Of a DNA stretch of 64,000 nt, positions 11,860 through 23,831 are shown in pieces; position 1 is the stretch's first letter; every line of letters starts with the position of its first letter. The stretch is from positions 14,012,001 through 14,076,000 of the forward strand of contig NC_135250.1 of assembly GCF_964204865.1 (NCBI RefSeq), given 5' to 3'. Under the pieces are notes generated by a model, which saw only the letters and a list, made by a program, of their open reading frames with translations, ran no database searches and was not told where the DNA came from. Both the position numbers and the translations under genes were made by a program. This DNA is from Styela clava (taxonomy: Eukaryota; Chordata; Ascidiacea; Stolidobranchia; Styelidae).

Positions 11860-12729
11860 CATTTCGTTCATCTTTAATGGTGTGCCGAGAGTCTCTGGGA
11901 GCTGGGTTACTGACAAGTCCACTTTGTTAGGTCCGTAGTCGTTGAAGTATAAAATGTACAAGGAATGTAATAAGTTGGTCAAATTAGTGTAACATGTCTT
12001 CCATACGCTTGTATGTGAAAAAAACTCTGTCAACATCCAATCAGTGGATTCGAAATAAATGTAAAGGCATACGTAATTCCGTCACTTATATTATAAAGCC
12101 AAAGTCTGATCCAATGAATTTTAAACCATGTGCAACAAACATAAAAATCCGATATTTGAAGTTATTTTAATCTCTCGCCACTTCGATATTAGTTGGGGCG
12201 ATTATTACGGATTGGTAGATACTAACATATTGGAATGTTTGAGAAGAATTGAAGTCGAAAGCATCTTTACATAATAATTAGTAATAGATCAATCGTTGAT
12301 ATAGTACCGATTCAGATGCTGGGAGAAACATTGAACCCATTGCGTTAACATCTAATGAGTTCGAACATACTGAATTATAAACTAAACTATCCGCAACAAA
12401 CATTAAAATCCATCTGAGTGCATTTTTATTATGGAAACATTATAACCCACAAAGATTTTAGAAAGTAGATTGAGTACGAGCTGGATACCTTGATATAAGG
12501 CTGATACAACTTAAATCTAAAGCACATTTAGAATGAATCTAAAGTAAAATACAACACAAGTAAATGTTACCAAGTAAAGAAAACAAATACGTATCGAATT
12601 GCTGATGCCAACATTGAGTGGGTCGATGGTGAAGTTGAATGAAGTGACAACCCACTACAGCACAGCAATTATTGCCGAATGATTTTAAACGTGCTACAAC
12701 AATCTTCGCTGGTCTGCATCTGTGTAGGC
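11860..12729. other. TYW4 3' UTR and spacer with a dispersed repeat segment
   Basis: Starts with the probable TYW4 3' UTR. From about 12167 to 12330 it holds a segment related to 14718-14830: both contain a GTTAGGGCGATT-like block, followed by ATCGTTGA and then ATGCTGGG. They are therefore two copies of an unnamed repeat in direct orientation. Confidence 0.5.
12054..12059 (+). promoter_or_regulatory. Polyadenylation signal of TYW4
   Basis: AATAAA lies 195 nt after the TYW4 stop and is the first canonical signal downstream. Confidence 0.55.
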
Positions 12730-13583
12730 CAGCGTTTCCCAAACTGTGTTCCGCGAGTGTTCTTTGGAAAAGGGATCAAAATAACGACTAAATTGGTCGC
12801 CATGGCGATTTCGGGATCGTGGAATTGTCGACCAACTGGTGATTGTTCAATGTCACCGTCGACCTAATGCGGACTAACTTTCTGAGGGCAGTGGCATTTT
12901 CATTAACACTCAGCATAGAAAGGTAAAATTAATTTATTGATTCATATACACAGCATTTAAAATAGGAGACAAAAAACTATATATATATAGATGGATATTT
13001 TATTTCGGAATCTTCACAATCTTACAATACAAACAAAAAAAAATGGAGAATTCTGGAGAGCGAGCAAAACCTTTAAAAAAGTTTAAAACACGATGAGTAT
13101 CATGTGCCCGCTCACCAACACGCATTCACAAAAAAAAACTTTGTTAAAACAAGGCTTGGGCATAAAAATAAACACACAAAAAATACGCGAATGTAATAAA
13201 TTTTCGGGCTGTTGTCTACTTTAAAATACTCAAGCTAAGGACCAATTCAATCCGATGTGTGGGTGTAATGTAATGTGATAAGTTGCCGAGAAGGGTCAAA
13301 AACCATGAAAACTACATTGAGTAGGCATTGATAACAATGTGATACAGAGAATCAAGACGCATATAAACGAATCAAAACAAACAATGCAATATATATGTAA
13401 AATATTCAATCATATTTTAGTTCTGTTAGTTTTTGCGGCGCATTTGACAACTCGCCACCCTTTTGGGAATCGCTGCACTACACCCTTTTCTTTATCAATT
13501 TTACCCTTTTATTTTTTGGTGTTCCGCGAGGCGGGATTAAATTGTGTAAGTGTTCCGTGGCCAAAAAAGTTTGGGCAACGCTG
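12730..13583 (+). mobile_element. Non-autonomous hAT-like transposon, 854 bp
   Basis: Ends are CAGCGTTTCCCAAACT and AGTTTGGGCAACGCTG, a 16-bp inverted repeat with one mismatch. The flanking 8-mers are GTGTAGGC (12722-12729) and GTGTAGAC (13584-13591), 7/8 identical. Internal sequence keeps matching subterminal motifs (GTTCCGCGAG at both sides) but no transposase frame. Confidence 0.88.
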
Positions 13584-13961
13584 GTGTAGACAAACAGTTA
13601 CATTGATTTTCATTCAGAAATGATTGCACCAAGTTATAAATTTCATATTAGTAATATTTGTCATCCGCGTGGACACGGAAAATTGGTAACTGGTTCTTCG
13701 CGTTTGCAGAGTCGCAGTTCTTACCACTTGAGGGCAGCTCCTGCCACGAACGAACCGCGACGTCTCTCGTCATAATTTTATGGCGCGATTCGGTAATCAG
13801 TATTACGTATGTTAGTCGTTGGTATTACCGGTATATTCACAAAGTCATGTACCAGATTTTAGTTTATCATGCAGAATTATACATACTTAAACCTGAAACC
13901 TAACCCCAAATCTTTAAAAACTGTATCCATAAGAAAAATGTTCCAACATACTCAATATTTA

Positions 13962-14300
13962 GAGGATAGGATAGGATTTACATATTTATCCCGGGGGAGA
14001 GGAAAGCCGATATGACGGCTTATCCATATGGCGAACCACGGCCTCTCGTCCGGTTACCATTCCAAGTCGGGTATGGGATTAGTTATATTGTTTGTTTTCG
14101 GAAGCATGGACTTGGTGGTGGAGGAAGCCGTAACCGACCAGCGGTTACGTGAACCACCCAACGACGGCGAGGAGTCCAGCAATCCTCTCGCACATAACCA
14201 TCCCTGCCTGGGATTCGAACCTGCGAACCCACGCAGAGTAATTAGAGGTGCGGTGGCGAGCGTATTCCTAACGCTTAGCCCGTTGAGCCACACCGCCGCG
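13962..14300 (-). repeat. tRNA-derived SINE
   Basis: Read on the minus strand, the head starts near 14300 with GGCGGTGTGGCTCAACGGG, holding an A-box-like TGGCTCAACGGG (14279-14290). A B box GGTTCGAATCC follows at 14211-14221. These are the internal polymerase III promoter boxes of a tRNA. A tRNA-unrelated body follows and ends near 13962 in an ATCCT-repeat tail. A functional tRNA is unlikely because the anticodon-arm region does not fold into a standard cloverleaf by eye. Confidence 0.8.
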
Positions 14301-15338
14301 CCGAATGTCACCCTGCTATTACAGCCGACATGCCTTGGTTGCGGCAAAGTGACCATAGCCACTTTGGGTTGCGACAGCAAAATTTTACCCGTCATTGGTT
14401 TTCAATTTGCTGCCATGGTACCGGCATCTCGCCATTGGTTTGTGGCAGCTAAAAAGTCGTGGTTTGGCTATAGTGGCCATGGTTTGAAATTCCGCCATCG
14501 TTTTACGGTAGCTTCAGACATCACAAAATACTTAAAACTGCACTTGCGTTTGCAAGAAACCGCTGCCGAATATGGACGATCTGCTTCGGTGTTGGGATTT
14601 CTCGTCGGGTTCAGTCTCATGTGAAGTCATCTTAATTTATATCTGACTATTGTAGTTTTCCTATATCCATGTTATGTATTCAACAAACTTGTACATTCCG
14701 AATTAGTTCGATCCCACGCCATTTAAATATTAGTTAGGGCGATTGTTACGAATTGACAGATACGATACCATTGAAGAAGAATGGTCGATATTTAATAGAT
14801 AAATCGTTGACACAGCCCCGATTTGAATGCTGGGCAAATCGCGTGCTATCCCATGCCAACAAGCAAAAAATCGAATCTATAGCAACTAACGAACAAAAGA
14901 ATACTAAATGCTTCCAAAACTTAACTTGTTCACCACTGGCGTAGCTTCCACTCGATCCCAAGTTACTCGTGAGATCCCCAACGTATATATCCATCGCAAA
15001 TCAACAATGCTCAAAACTCAGGTTTGGCGGTTATTAAGAAAACAACAACATCCTAACAAAACGATCCATATGTTAATTCCGTGTCCAATAATGGGATCAA
15101 CCTCCAAATTCAATATATATAACACTGATATCACCTCGTATATATATAGTGTTGCTGTGTATATATGCAATAAACGTAATATAAACAGCAAACAAGTTAC
15201 AAAATAGTAAAATTCACAGTATATTACGCATCAAAATATTAAAAACAATAGTACATAATTTTCAGAACTCATTTTATATATACAGTATTTGTTTTGGTGT
15301 TAATATTTTTGAAATTCAGTGCATTGGCGTTATTTCTC
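14301..15338. other. Spacer with repeat segment, no gene
   Basis: Contains the second copy (about 14718-14830) of the repeat seen at 12167-12330. The remainder is AT-rich. This is the downstream side of the TMTC gene, but no canonical minus-strand AATAAA was found close to its stop. Confidence 0.45.
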
Positions 15339-17507
15339 TTAAATGTATTGGATTGATTCAAGAGTGACAGATCGCTCTAATAAAATACTCAACTCCTTCG
15401 GAGTAAGCTTTTTTGTTGCGATCTTAGTATATAAAGTATATACGGTATGTAGCTCATTTGTATTGGATATGCACGAGGAGGCCCGTTTAAAATTTTGACT
15501 CTTAAATATTATGTTTATGATTTCACCGTCCTTCTGTACAGTGCAATATTGTGATAGTACCCTCGCTAGAAGTCGTTCGGCTTGATTTGTCAAATTGTTC
15601 TTGTACAACATCTCTGCAAATGAGATGACGTGTGCTACATGAGTTCCGAATTCATCAAAAATACGTGAATACACATCAACTGCAGAATCGTATCGCTTTT
15701 TCCGCATGTGAAGATCAGCTAGGTTTTTGTAGGAATCAATCCGGTTTGGTTCCAGTCGTATTAATCTTACGTATAGCTCTTCCGCCCTTGCGCAGGTAGA
15801 GTGGTTCATTTCCAATATGATTGCCAAGTTGTTTAGAGCTCCAGCGTAGCTAGGGTACAACTTCAAGGTTTTTTCGTACTCTAACATGGCGTCTCTGTAC
15901 CGTCCATTGTCTCGCAGAAAATTTCCCCAGTTGTATCTGATTTTTGCATTCTGTGGTGCTGTATGCACGCCGGAATTGAACAATGTTTCTTTATTTTGCC
16001 AATCCTGGTTCCGAACCCACGTTCTTATGCCATACAAAAGCATTATTGAAATGATTATCGCTTTCAGAACTTTATGAATATTATGGAAGCGGTTATAGAT
16101 ATATTCCCAGAAAACGACAAGTAGAAGAATGTAGCCCATGCTAGGCATGTACAGAGTTCTTTCTGCAATGACGAAGCCGACAGGAAAAAAAAGGTTTGAT
16201 GCAGGTAGGTAGGGAATAAACAACAAGAGATATCCGTAACAGGATGGATTGATAATGCCCGTTTTCCACGTAGCAAATGCTATTCGAAAGGTTATAATAA
16301 TTATAGATATCCCAAACAGTAACGTGACAAAATTACGAATATCGAATATAGATGTTATTATCGGGACAGTGCCGTAAGACCAGTCATAAAGTAAATAAAC
16401 GGGTGCAACCAATAGCTTGAAATTAATCCAAACCAGATATGAATAAGTAAGAAGTCGAGTCATAAAATTACGACTTTGGGAAGCAGGGTTATCAGGTTTT
16501 GCAAATATTGGCTGCGTCCAATTCATTACTGCTAATCGAAAAATAAGGAGCAATGTTATCCAACATATAACTGCTATTGCGCGATAAACATGCAATACTA
16601 CTTTTCCTGAACTTTTTATTGTTGATCCTCTCATGTGAATAAATTCCATTACAAGCATTATACCCAAACTTGTTATTCCACTTTCTTTCGATAGCATCGC
16701 AAATGTGACTAACAGTAGTGAAGAAAAGAAATATATCTTCAACCAAACTTTACAGCTCATGGCATTTAGTAATACTCTTATTCCATCATTCTTCTCATTG
16801 CCGTTTTTATCCCCTTTTTCGTCGGTAATTTTACATCCATGCTGAATTTCTCGCTTCAATGATATATTATAGCACAGAATCGATAGTAGATAGAAGAGCG
16901 ATGACAAAAGCTCAGCTCTTCCGACTATATTTGCTACAGCTTCCGTGTGTATTGGATGAAGCGCAAACAAAATTGCGCTTACAAAAGATAAAATTTTGCA
17001 GTTCGTTTTGGACTTGAATACTACATGATTGCAAACAATCCAGAATAGAACAGACACCACTGAATGCAGACATACATTTGTAACATGAAAGAAAAATTGG
17101 TTGTATCCAAACAGATAATGTTCAAATCGAAACATAAGAATGCAAATTGGCCTATAAGATTTGTGACTTGCGTTGCTTGACATCGGTGTCCCCCAGAAAT
17201 CGTTTTTGAAAACACTCAGTAATCTATTTGATCCCTTGACATCCGGATTCCGTAAAATAGCAGGATTGTCATCATGTATAAAGTCCCCATATAATGTATT
17301 AGAATAAATTCCAAATGCAACGCCAAATATTCCGACACACTGCAACAGACATACAGAATTTATTTTTGGCGTAGTGTTGGCTGATGCTTCCTCTTTTCCG
17401 GCCATAACTTTTTCCGAGCCATCTCCAAATTTGCAGTCGTTACTGCATTCATATTCAAATTTTCTGTCATTCCGTTTGCGGATAGACAATTCATTAACAG
17501 GAACCAT
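15339..17507 (-). CDS. TMTC1: TMTC1-like protein O-mannosyltransferase with TPR repeats, single exon
   Basis: 722-residue multi-pass ER membrane protein. TMTC enzymes O-mannosylate cadherin extracellular domains. After a short cytosolic N-terminus and a first membrane segment (about 51-70) comes the lumenal acidic motif DFIHDD (75-80), proposed catalytic in this fold. Then follow NDFWGTPM, SHKSYRP, ALHPIHTEAVANIVGRAELL, LLTYSYL, APVYLLYDW and PASNLFF..GFVIAERTLYMPSMGY, all typical of the TMTC domain and closest to TMTC1. From about 520 to 655 there are only about four TPR units (NAKIRYNWGNFLRDNGRY, AGALNNLAIILE, DSYKNLADLHMRKKRY, and a weaker fourth). Vertebrate TMTC proteins carry more (roughly eight to ten). 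The gene has no introns, unlike most neighbours. Start is the first ATG (17505-17507). The family is certain; the paralogue is likely. Confidence 0.93.
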   Translation of the reverse strand: MVPVNELSIRKRNDRKFEYECSNDCKFGDGSEKVMAGKEEASANTTPKINSVCLLQCVGIFGVAFGIYSNTLYGDFIHDDNPAILRNPDVKGSNRLLSVFKNDFWGTPMSSNASHKSYRPICILMFRFEHYLFGYNQFFFHVTNVCLHSVVSVLFWIVCNHVVFKSKTNCKILSFVSAILFALHPIHTEAVANIVGRAELLSSLFYLLSILCYNISLKREIQHGCKITDEKGDKNGNEKNDGIRVLLNAMSCKVWLKIYFFSSLLLVTFAMLSKESGITSLGIMLVMEFIHMRGSTIKSSGKVVLHVYRAIAVICWITLLLIFRLAVMNWTQPIFAKPDNPASQSRNFMTRLLTYSYLVWINFKLLVAPVYLLYDWSYGTVPIITSIFDIRNFVTLLFGISIIIITFRIAFATWKTGIINPSCYGYLLLFIPYLPASNLFFPVGFVIAERTLYMPSMGYILLLVVFWEYIYNRFHNIHKVLKAIIISIMLLYGIRTWVRNQDWQNKETLFNSGVHTAPQNAKIRYNWGNFLRDNGRYRDAMLEYEKTLKLYPSYAGALNNLAIILEMNHSTCARAEELYVRLIRLEPNRIDSYKNLADLHMRKKRYDSAVDVYSRIFDEFGTHVAHVISFAEMLYKNNLTNQAERLLARVLSQYCTVQKDGEIINIIFKSQNFKRASSCISNTNELHTVYTLYTKIATKKLTPKELSILLERSVTLESIQYI

Positions 17508-18350
17508 CTTGTTTGTGCTACATGTGATCCTACATGCTTTTCATTTTGTAAACAGATAGCATTGGTATATTATTAACTCTCCTTTTCTCCTGACACAAAT
17601 ATTAAAATAAAGTATATCAAAATAATTAAAATAGATAAAAGGTATTTCTGTACGTACGATGAGTAGTGGAAATAGGGCACGCAGAATATGAGACAATTCG
17701 CCGTAACGGTGCCTGATTACCTATTTCTGCGTCACATTCATCTGGTTATACCTACCCGATTGGCGGCAGGCGAATGGCTTCGCGATGGATGATAGTCAAA
17801 CTTTATAGAGAATGTAATGCGTAAGCATTATTCGAATAATGATGACACGAACAGTAAATGTTTTATCAAATGTGCTGGCATCTGAATGCAGCTGTATCTC
17901 TGCAGTTTTTAAAATTCTATATGAAAATGGATAAAGTGGGATGAGTCAACACCAAAACGTATCAAAATGATCTTTCAAGTCAGGATTCTTCAAATTTGTT
18001 GTTGTTGTTTCTTTGTATCATTGTGTTTAATTAATTAAATGCTTAATATTCCATAGTCAGTGTGGCATCCCATAGTTTATTTTGAATTGTTTCTTGTTCT
18101 TTTTTTTCACGATTGTGTTTATTCAAATAAATATTTATTATTGAGTTGTTCCGTTGCTATATTTGCTGTTTCAATTCAGATACAATGTGTCGCTGATTGG
18201 ATGACTCATTGAGTTTTTCGCGACCCCGCCCCTCATCAACAACCACAAGCCGGTATCCGCTTTTGTAATTAGTGACATGTAATTTATTATTTCATAGCGT
18301 GTATTGGTTTTGCATGACGAAAATAAATATCAAAATCTGAATCTGCCACC
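17508..18350. other. Upstream spacer of TMTC
   Basis: No gene seen. Mostly AT-rich; would include the TMTC promoter, but no clear core element stands out. Confidence 0.4.
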
Positions 18351-18609
18351 CAGTGGCGTATCTAGGGTGTGGCAAACGAGCCATGGGCGCCGTTTGAACA
18401 GGGGCGCAAAAACGGCGAAAAGTATCAATAATAAAACGTTTCAATGAAATAAATTCAAATTGGGAACAACTGGAACTCGTATTTTTACTCAAATAATAAC
18501 GTAGAAGTATCCTAATTCATTAATAATCATTATAAATTGTCAAACAACTATCAAGGGGGCGCATTTTTAGACTTTGCCATGGCCGCCATTTTAGGTAGAT
18601 ATGCCACTG
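18351..18609 (+). mobile_element. hAT-like miniature element, 259 bp
   Basis: Starts CAGTGGCGTATCTAGGGTG and ends TAGATATGCCACTG. A perfect 8-bp duplication CTGCCACC occupies 18343-18350 and 18610-18617. Non-coding; termini and duplication length fit hAT. Confidence 0.9.
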
Positions 18610-18617
18610 CTGCCACC

Positions 18618-20589
18618 TACTCGATTTTTCGACTTTTCTCGGCTCCTTCATCTTAATCAATGTTTAAATGTTATTTGATTTATCGATAAGTGACGCTTTT
18701 TCTCATTATTTTTCGTGAAATGATCTAAATCAGAACTATCCTACTGATCGAACTTTTCCTGGTTGCCTTACAGTCCTGTCAAAATCTTATGAAGTTTGTT
18801 AACGCGTATAAGTCCGTATTGCAGCTGAAGTGTTTTTTTTCAATAGCACGAATGGTACGATAAATCGACTTTATTGTGCCCTCGGGGTATGTAGTCGTAG
18901 CAAGATGAGCTAAAAGTAATTTATTGTGCAATACATTGTTGAATGATTCAGCCTTTTATGGAGGGGTAAAGTAATCGAACAAACAATGCTAAACAAATTA
19001 CGTGATATATATCATGAAGAAACGGAAATGTTTATCGTTGTACTATAACAATCATGATAATATTTCACTTCGAATTATTTTTATGTGAGAATATATATAT
19101 ATATATATAATTTATGTTCAGTTGGCAGCACAGCAGGTTATAGTGTGGGCTATTTACTTTGCTCCTGACTGGACTGTAATGAAACGCGCCTTCTATTCAA
19201 TTAATTATATCTCCAAGAAAGACGTTTATTTTAGCGCTTCAGGCAATTGTTATTCATTATCTTTGCTGACTATTATGCATAATATAACATCGCAGTAACG
19301 AAAAATGCTTACTCAAATTTGAGAAAAAGATGCCAGAGATATACTCGGAGGTTCTCAAGTAAGTGTGCTGGTGAATTTACATATACTAGACTAGAGAACA
19401 GTGATATTGATTGTCAGATTGTAAGCTAATATTTTAAAAATATAGAGTAACTGACTGACTGGGAATGATCATGAATTTTTTCGCGATCATGCATTCCAGC
19501 AAAGGTACTTACTTGAATTACAATTTGCGTATACTTTTCATCTATTGTAAGACATAATAGCCTCGCTAGCATAAGATATCAAAAGGTTATTGAGTTAGCT
19601 GTAAATTTCTTCCTCTTCATTATTATTATATTCAAGATAGCAAGACATGCTAGTGTGATGACGTAATGTGCTCCCCGGTACGTACCGCAGTTCAATCGTA
19701 CCGATCTTGTTAAATGCGTTACCAAACAAATTTTACAAATTCATTGAGTTGATGATTATAAAAATCGAAGACCAATGCTCAATTATATGTACACGATGAC
19801 GAAATAACTATGTCAAAGAGCCTAACTTAGGCGGAAATTTGGCCTATTATCAAACCCCATATTCCCAGACGCCCTCGTTTCACAGACAAATGTTGTGTTT
19901 TCTTTATATCTAAATATCAGCATAATCTTGGAATGGCAGAAGTGCGGGATATTGCCGTAATAAATTACGGCATATTGTACATGCGACGTCAAATTTATAT
20001 AAATATTTGGAGCAATTTAATACTTGCCATTGAAATAAGTGGGCTAATAGATTAGTCATTTTAGTCCAGTAATACAGACTTGTATTTCCATCCGCGGTTA
20101 GGAAGCATCCGAAGTTATTGAATTTGACGACAATATGAGGTGTAATTGCTCAAGTACCACTGTCTTACTATTTTGTTGTCATTTTCGTATTTCCTAATAT
20201 TATATTTGTTTCATTTCTATACACTAATATTCGATCTGTTCAAATTCTATATTCTATAAACTTTGACAAATAACAAGACATGCCGCATCAACATCGATAC
20301 TGATCATCGGTTATCACGGCTCAATTGAATAAAATGAGGTGTTATCATGAATTAAATCAAAACATCAAAATGCTGAGTAAAATATTGAGTCCCTTTTTAT
20401 GAGTTATGACACAGAGTTAATTCGAGAAAAAGTACTGAAGGTATTGTCAAGGACTGAAAATTTGAAATCGTTTGATCCATTAGTTGCGGAAAAATGCAAT
20501 TTCTCAGAACAGGAATAACGCCAACAACAAAAACAAACTTTTCAACAGCGATTCACTGAAATCTCATATTGAGCTTGTTTTTGATACAG
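18618..20589. other. Non-coding stretch before sulfotransferase 1
   Basis: About 2 kb without a supportable gene. Contains a short (TA)n run near 19091-19109. An ATG-initiated open frame at 20399 could belong to an upstream exon of the sulfotransferase, but no donor with matching phase was found. Confidence 0.4.
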
Positions 20590-23500
20590 GTGCAAACCCA
20601 AACTAGCAAATACAGCTACAAAAATTTTGGTGATTTCTTGTATTTTTACAATTATGTTCTACGTTTACGGCTCCATCCAGTTGACGTGGTTGCAGTTTCC
20701 AGTAAAAGAATTTCCCTCTACTAGTAAGTAAAATTTACTTTCATTCTGATTCAAATAGAAACGTTGGTACCACATTAATATGTATTATAATGGCAGTTTG
20801 ACACTCGGCAATTCGTTTGTCACTCTCAGTTTCACTATATATGCAATACATATTTCGGCATGAAAAATGGCAATATAAGAAATGTATAGCTCCAGATCAG
20901 AATTAATTAGAAAAAATGTTCATCCTATAGTGGTTTTATTTAGGAAGGAGAAGAACATGTATTCTTATTGCTGATGTAATGACACCTTCTTATAATTTAT
21001 ATAACAATAAACAAAATTTTGAGAGTATATTTCACGCAGATGTAGAACTCGATAATGAACTGAAACACCAAGTGGATGAAATTTACAGCAAACATTGGAA
21101 TTTATTATCTGGAATCCAGGTTGATAAACTAAATGATACAGTGAAGTCACGAACGCATAGCAGTATTGCTGATGAAGGTAAGTTCATCGAAATACCGAAT
21201 GATTTACATGTAATGAGTGCATGGTCTGACTTTCATTTCAATTAAATATATTTTTTGGATTGGAGATTTTATCTCAAGGTAATTTTTGTGATGCTACCTT
21301 TTCAGGAAGCCGAACACATAATGATTCGGGTTTCGTTTTACTGTCGCAAACGGCTAAAGTTTTTGGCCTAACAGAAAAGGCCAAACTTGATTTTGAACCT
21401 ACCTCAACACCAAAAACAACAACGGTAGAAGATGAAATTACTACAGGCTTTACTATTATATATGATGAAACAACGCCAAGAGAAATCGAACTTACGAATG
21501 ATACGAATCTTGTGACCACCGAAGATCCAGATGAATTTACGATGCCCGATTCAGCCGTTTCTGAAAATACGACACCGATAACAACGACGACCAAGAAACA
21601 TCCAAATAAAAAAATGCACGAAAAAAATATAGAGACTACGGCAAAGAAAGTACAAAAAGGTAACAGAATATTGTGCAATTTTAAAATAATGATTATGATA
21701 ATCCGTTAACATATTCCATTTTATTTCAGACCCTGATCGATATAGTACAGTTGTGCAGATTTTCAATCCACAAGATAAAGCGAGAAATAAAATGAGAAAA
21801 GACGTTGGCGAGATTTTTAGTAAAAGACGAAGAAACTTAAGAAATGTGTGTGGGTAGTGTGGCAGATGATTTTTTCTATTTTGTTTGAGTTCGAAACCTA
21901 TTACAGCAAATTATTTATTTAGTATTGTGGGCCGAATAAAGGCTGGATGTGGTCGGATGCAATGCAAATGTTAGCGGTACCGGAACGTGATTTTGTGGTA
22001 TGTACAGTACAAAAAGCTGGAAGCACTTCTTGGTAAGATTTACTTACAGAACACATACATTGATCTTAATACTGAATATTAAATATATCAATGTGACATT
22101 CTGGTAAATCGATGTGTTGAATATTCACGGATGCTGTAAAAAGTGTCCAGGTTACAAGAAAGGCCATAAAATGTATGGAGTTCAGAGTATGACTAAATCC
22201 GAATCTGACTAATACATTTTACATCTTCATCTTGCCATTGCGTGATAATGTTCTTATTTAGGAATCATTTTTCGCATTTAGGCACAAACTGGTTCACGAT
22301 ATGCGATTTCCAGACCAGCAATGGGACGGACTCCGAATAAAAAACTGGCAGTATGCAACTGAGCTCGATAAGTCGACAAGACGCAGACTGATCCATTCTA
22401 AGAACTCAGTCAGAGTTATCACTGTCAGGCATCCATTTGCGAGGCTGGTATCAGCATGGAATAATAAATTTCACAAGTAAGTGGAACACAAATTCTGCAT
22501 GTTTAAAAATATTCATAATATACATATGTTGGTTGCATTAGATTCTGCATTAATCGACCAAAGAAAACATTTATATATAACATTTCCCTGAAAAATTGGA
22601 AAGAAATCACAATGATCATGCAATGTATGGATATTGAAAACTCTATAAATTATAAATGAATACTCTGTCTTTGATAACCAAATTTCAGCAAACATTTAAG
22701 TGTTTTTATCGCTCAAGATTTCTATACAGTATTATAACATTAACAGCATAACAGCACTGTATTGAATATTGCACAGACCGATACTATTTTAACTTTGAAT
22801 CCTTCTTTGATCATTTTTTAGACCAATGTCTCAAATCATCTTATCAGTAGCTTGTATGATAATGTGTACTGATAACGAGAAATAAAACGTTTAGCCAGCT
22901 GGTTTAAAATACATCTTCAAATTTAATTTTAATGGCTCACCTTTTGGTCATATTGAATCGCAAATGAATTTACAAAAATACTTTCGCGACTACCATTTGG
23001 TATATATATTAGATATATTTATCATTTGGATATTAATTTAAGAGGATATCAATATACATGAGAAATAAATTAACGTCACCACTTCAAATATGGAGCAAGT
23101 GAATAGAAAACAATCCCGGATGATCATGGTAACACGAATTAATATTTACATCTCGTATATATAGCATCGTTGTGCTTGTAATACTTTGTTTTGATGAAAC
23201 TGAAATAGCCCTGTTTACTTGCAAATTCAATAAAAGTTGATATCCAAATATTGATCGATTTTGTCTTTTTTGAACGAATGAGTAGTACTGATATAATATC
23301 ATTTAATCGAATCTCTTTATATGTTTCACTGTTAGAGATTATGTCCAGCAAAATGGAAACAAGATGATGAATTCCATGCCCGGCTTGAAAGATTATGTTC
23401 AGAAGCATCCTCCGGATAAAGATCATGTGATAGCATTTGAGGACTTGGCACAATACGTGGCCGATGTTGGATTAGATGAAGTTGACGTTCACTTGAAATC

Positions 23501-23831
23501 CATCAGCGAACTGTGCAGTCCGTGTATGTTTCCATATGATTACATCATCAAGGCAGAAACTGCCCCAGAAGACTCTTGGTTTGTTACAGAAAAAATGAAT
23601 GCAACGCTAAATAGTTTTTCAAGGCATGTTCCAAGCTCAGTAAATTTGCCTGTCAAGGGTACAACTACTGCAGAAGAGAGACAAACAGACGAGGCTAGAG
23701 TGATATCTCGTCTTTTCCGAAAACTACCTCGCGCAACGACGCGTGTCTTGAAACAGTTGTATGCAAACGACTTTGACGCGTTTGGTTATACTTTCGATAT
23801 TAGCACTCTGCTGGCGGGTGGCTTGGCATGA
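20590..23831 (+). CDS. Golgi carbohydrate sulfotransferase (HNK-1ST/CHST8-14 family), copy 1; 5' end incomplete
   Basis: Predicted type II Golgi enzyme that transfers sulfate from PAPS to a glycan. Exons: 20590-20723, 20944-21177, 21306-21659, 21730-21845, 21923-22032, 22282-22476, 23336-23831. The first listed exon encodes the signal anchor (KILVISCIFTIMFYVYGSI) but lacks an in-frame ATG before it: a TGA lies just upstream and a 3' splice site (GATACAG) ends at 20589. An upstream start exon is therefore missing. Exon 21306-21659 encodes a Thr/Glu-rich stem with a run PKTTT and ITTTTKK, likely O-glycosylated. The catalytic part shows the 5'-phosphosulfate loop VQKAGSTSW (exon 21923-22032), the 3'-phosphate motif VRHPFARLVSAWNNKF (exon 22282-22476), CSPCMFPYDYIIKAET, and the final YANDFDAFGY. 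Glycan specificity cannot be told. Tail-to-tail with paralogue copy 2. Confidence 0.9.

Noticed and set aside
14211..14300. Functional tRNA gene
   Set aside because: Only the promoter boxes are tRNA-like; it continues into a SINE body and tail.
14028..14624. 198-codon plus-strand frame and its minus-strand partner
   Set aside because: Both run through the tRNA-derived SINE; openness is due to its higher GC content.
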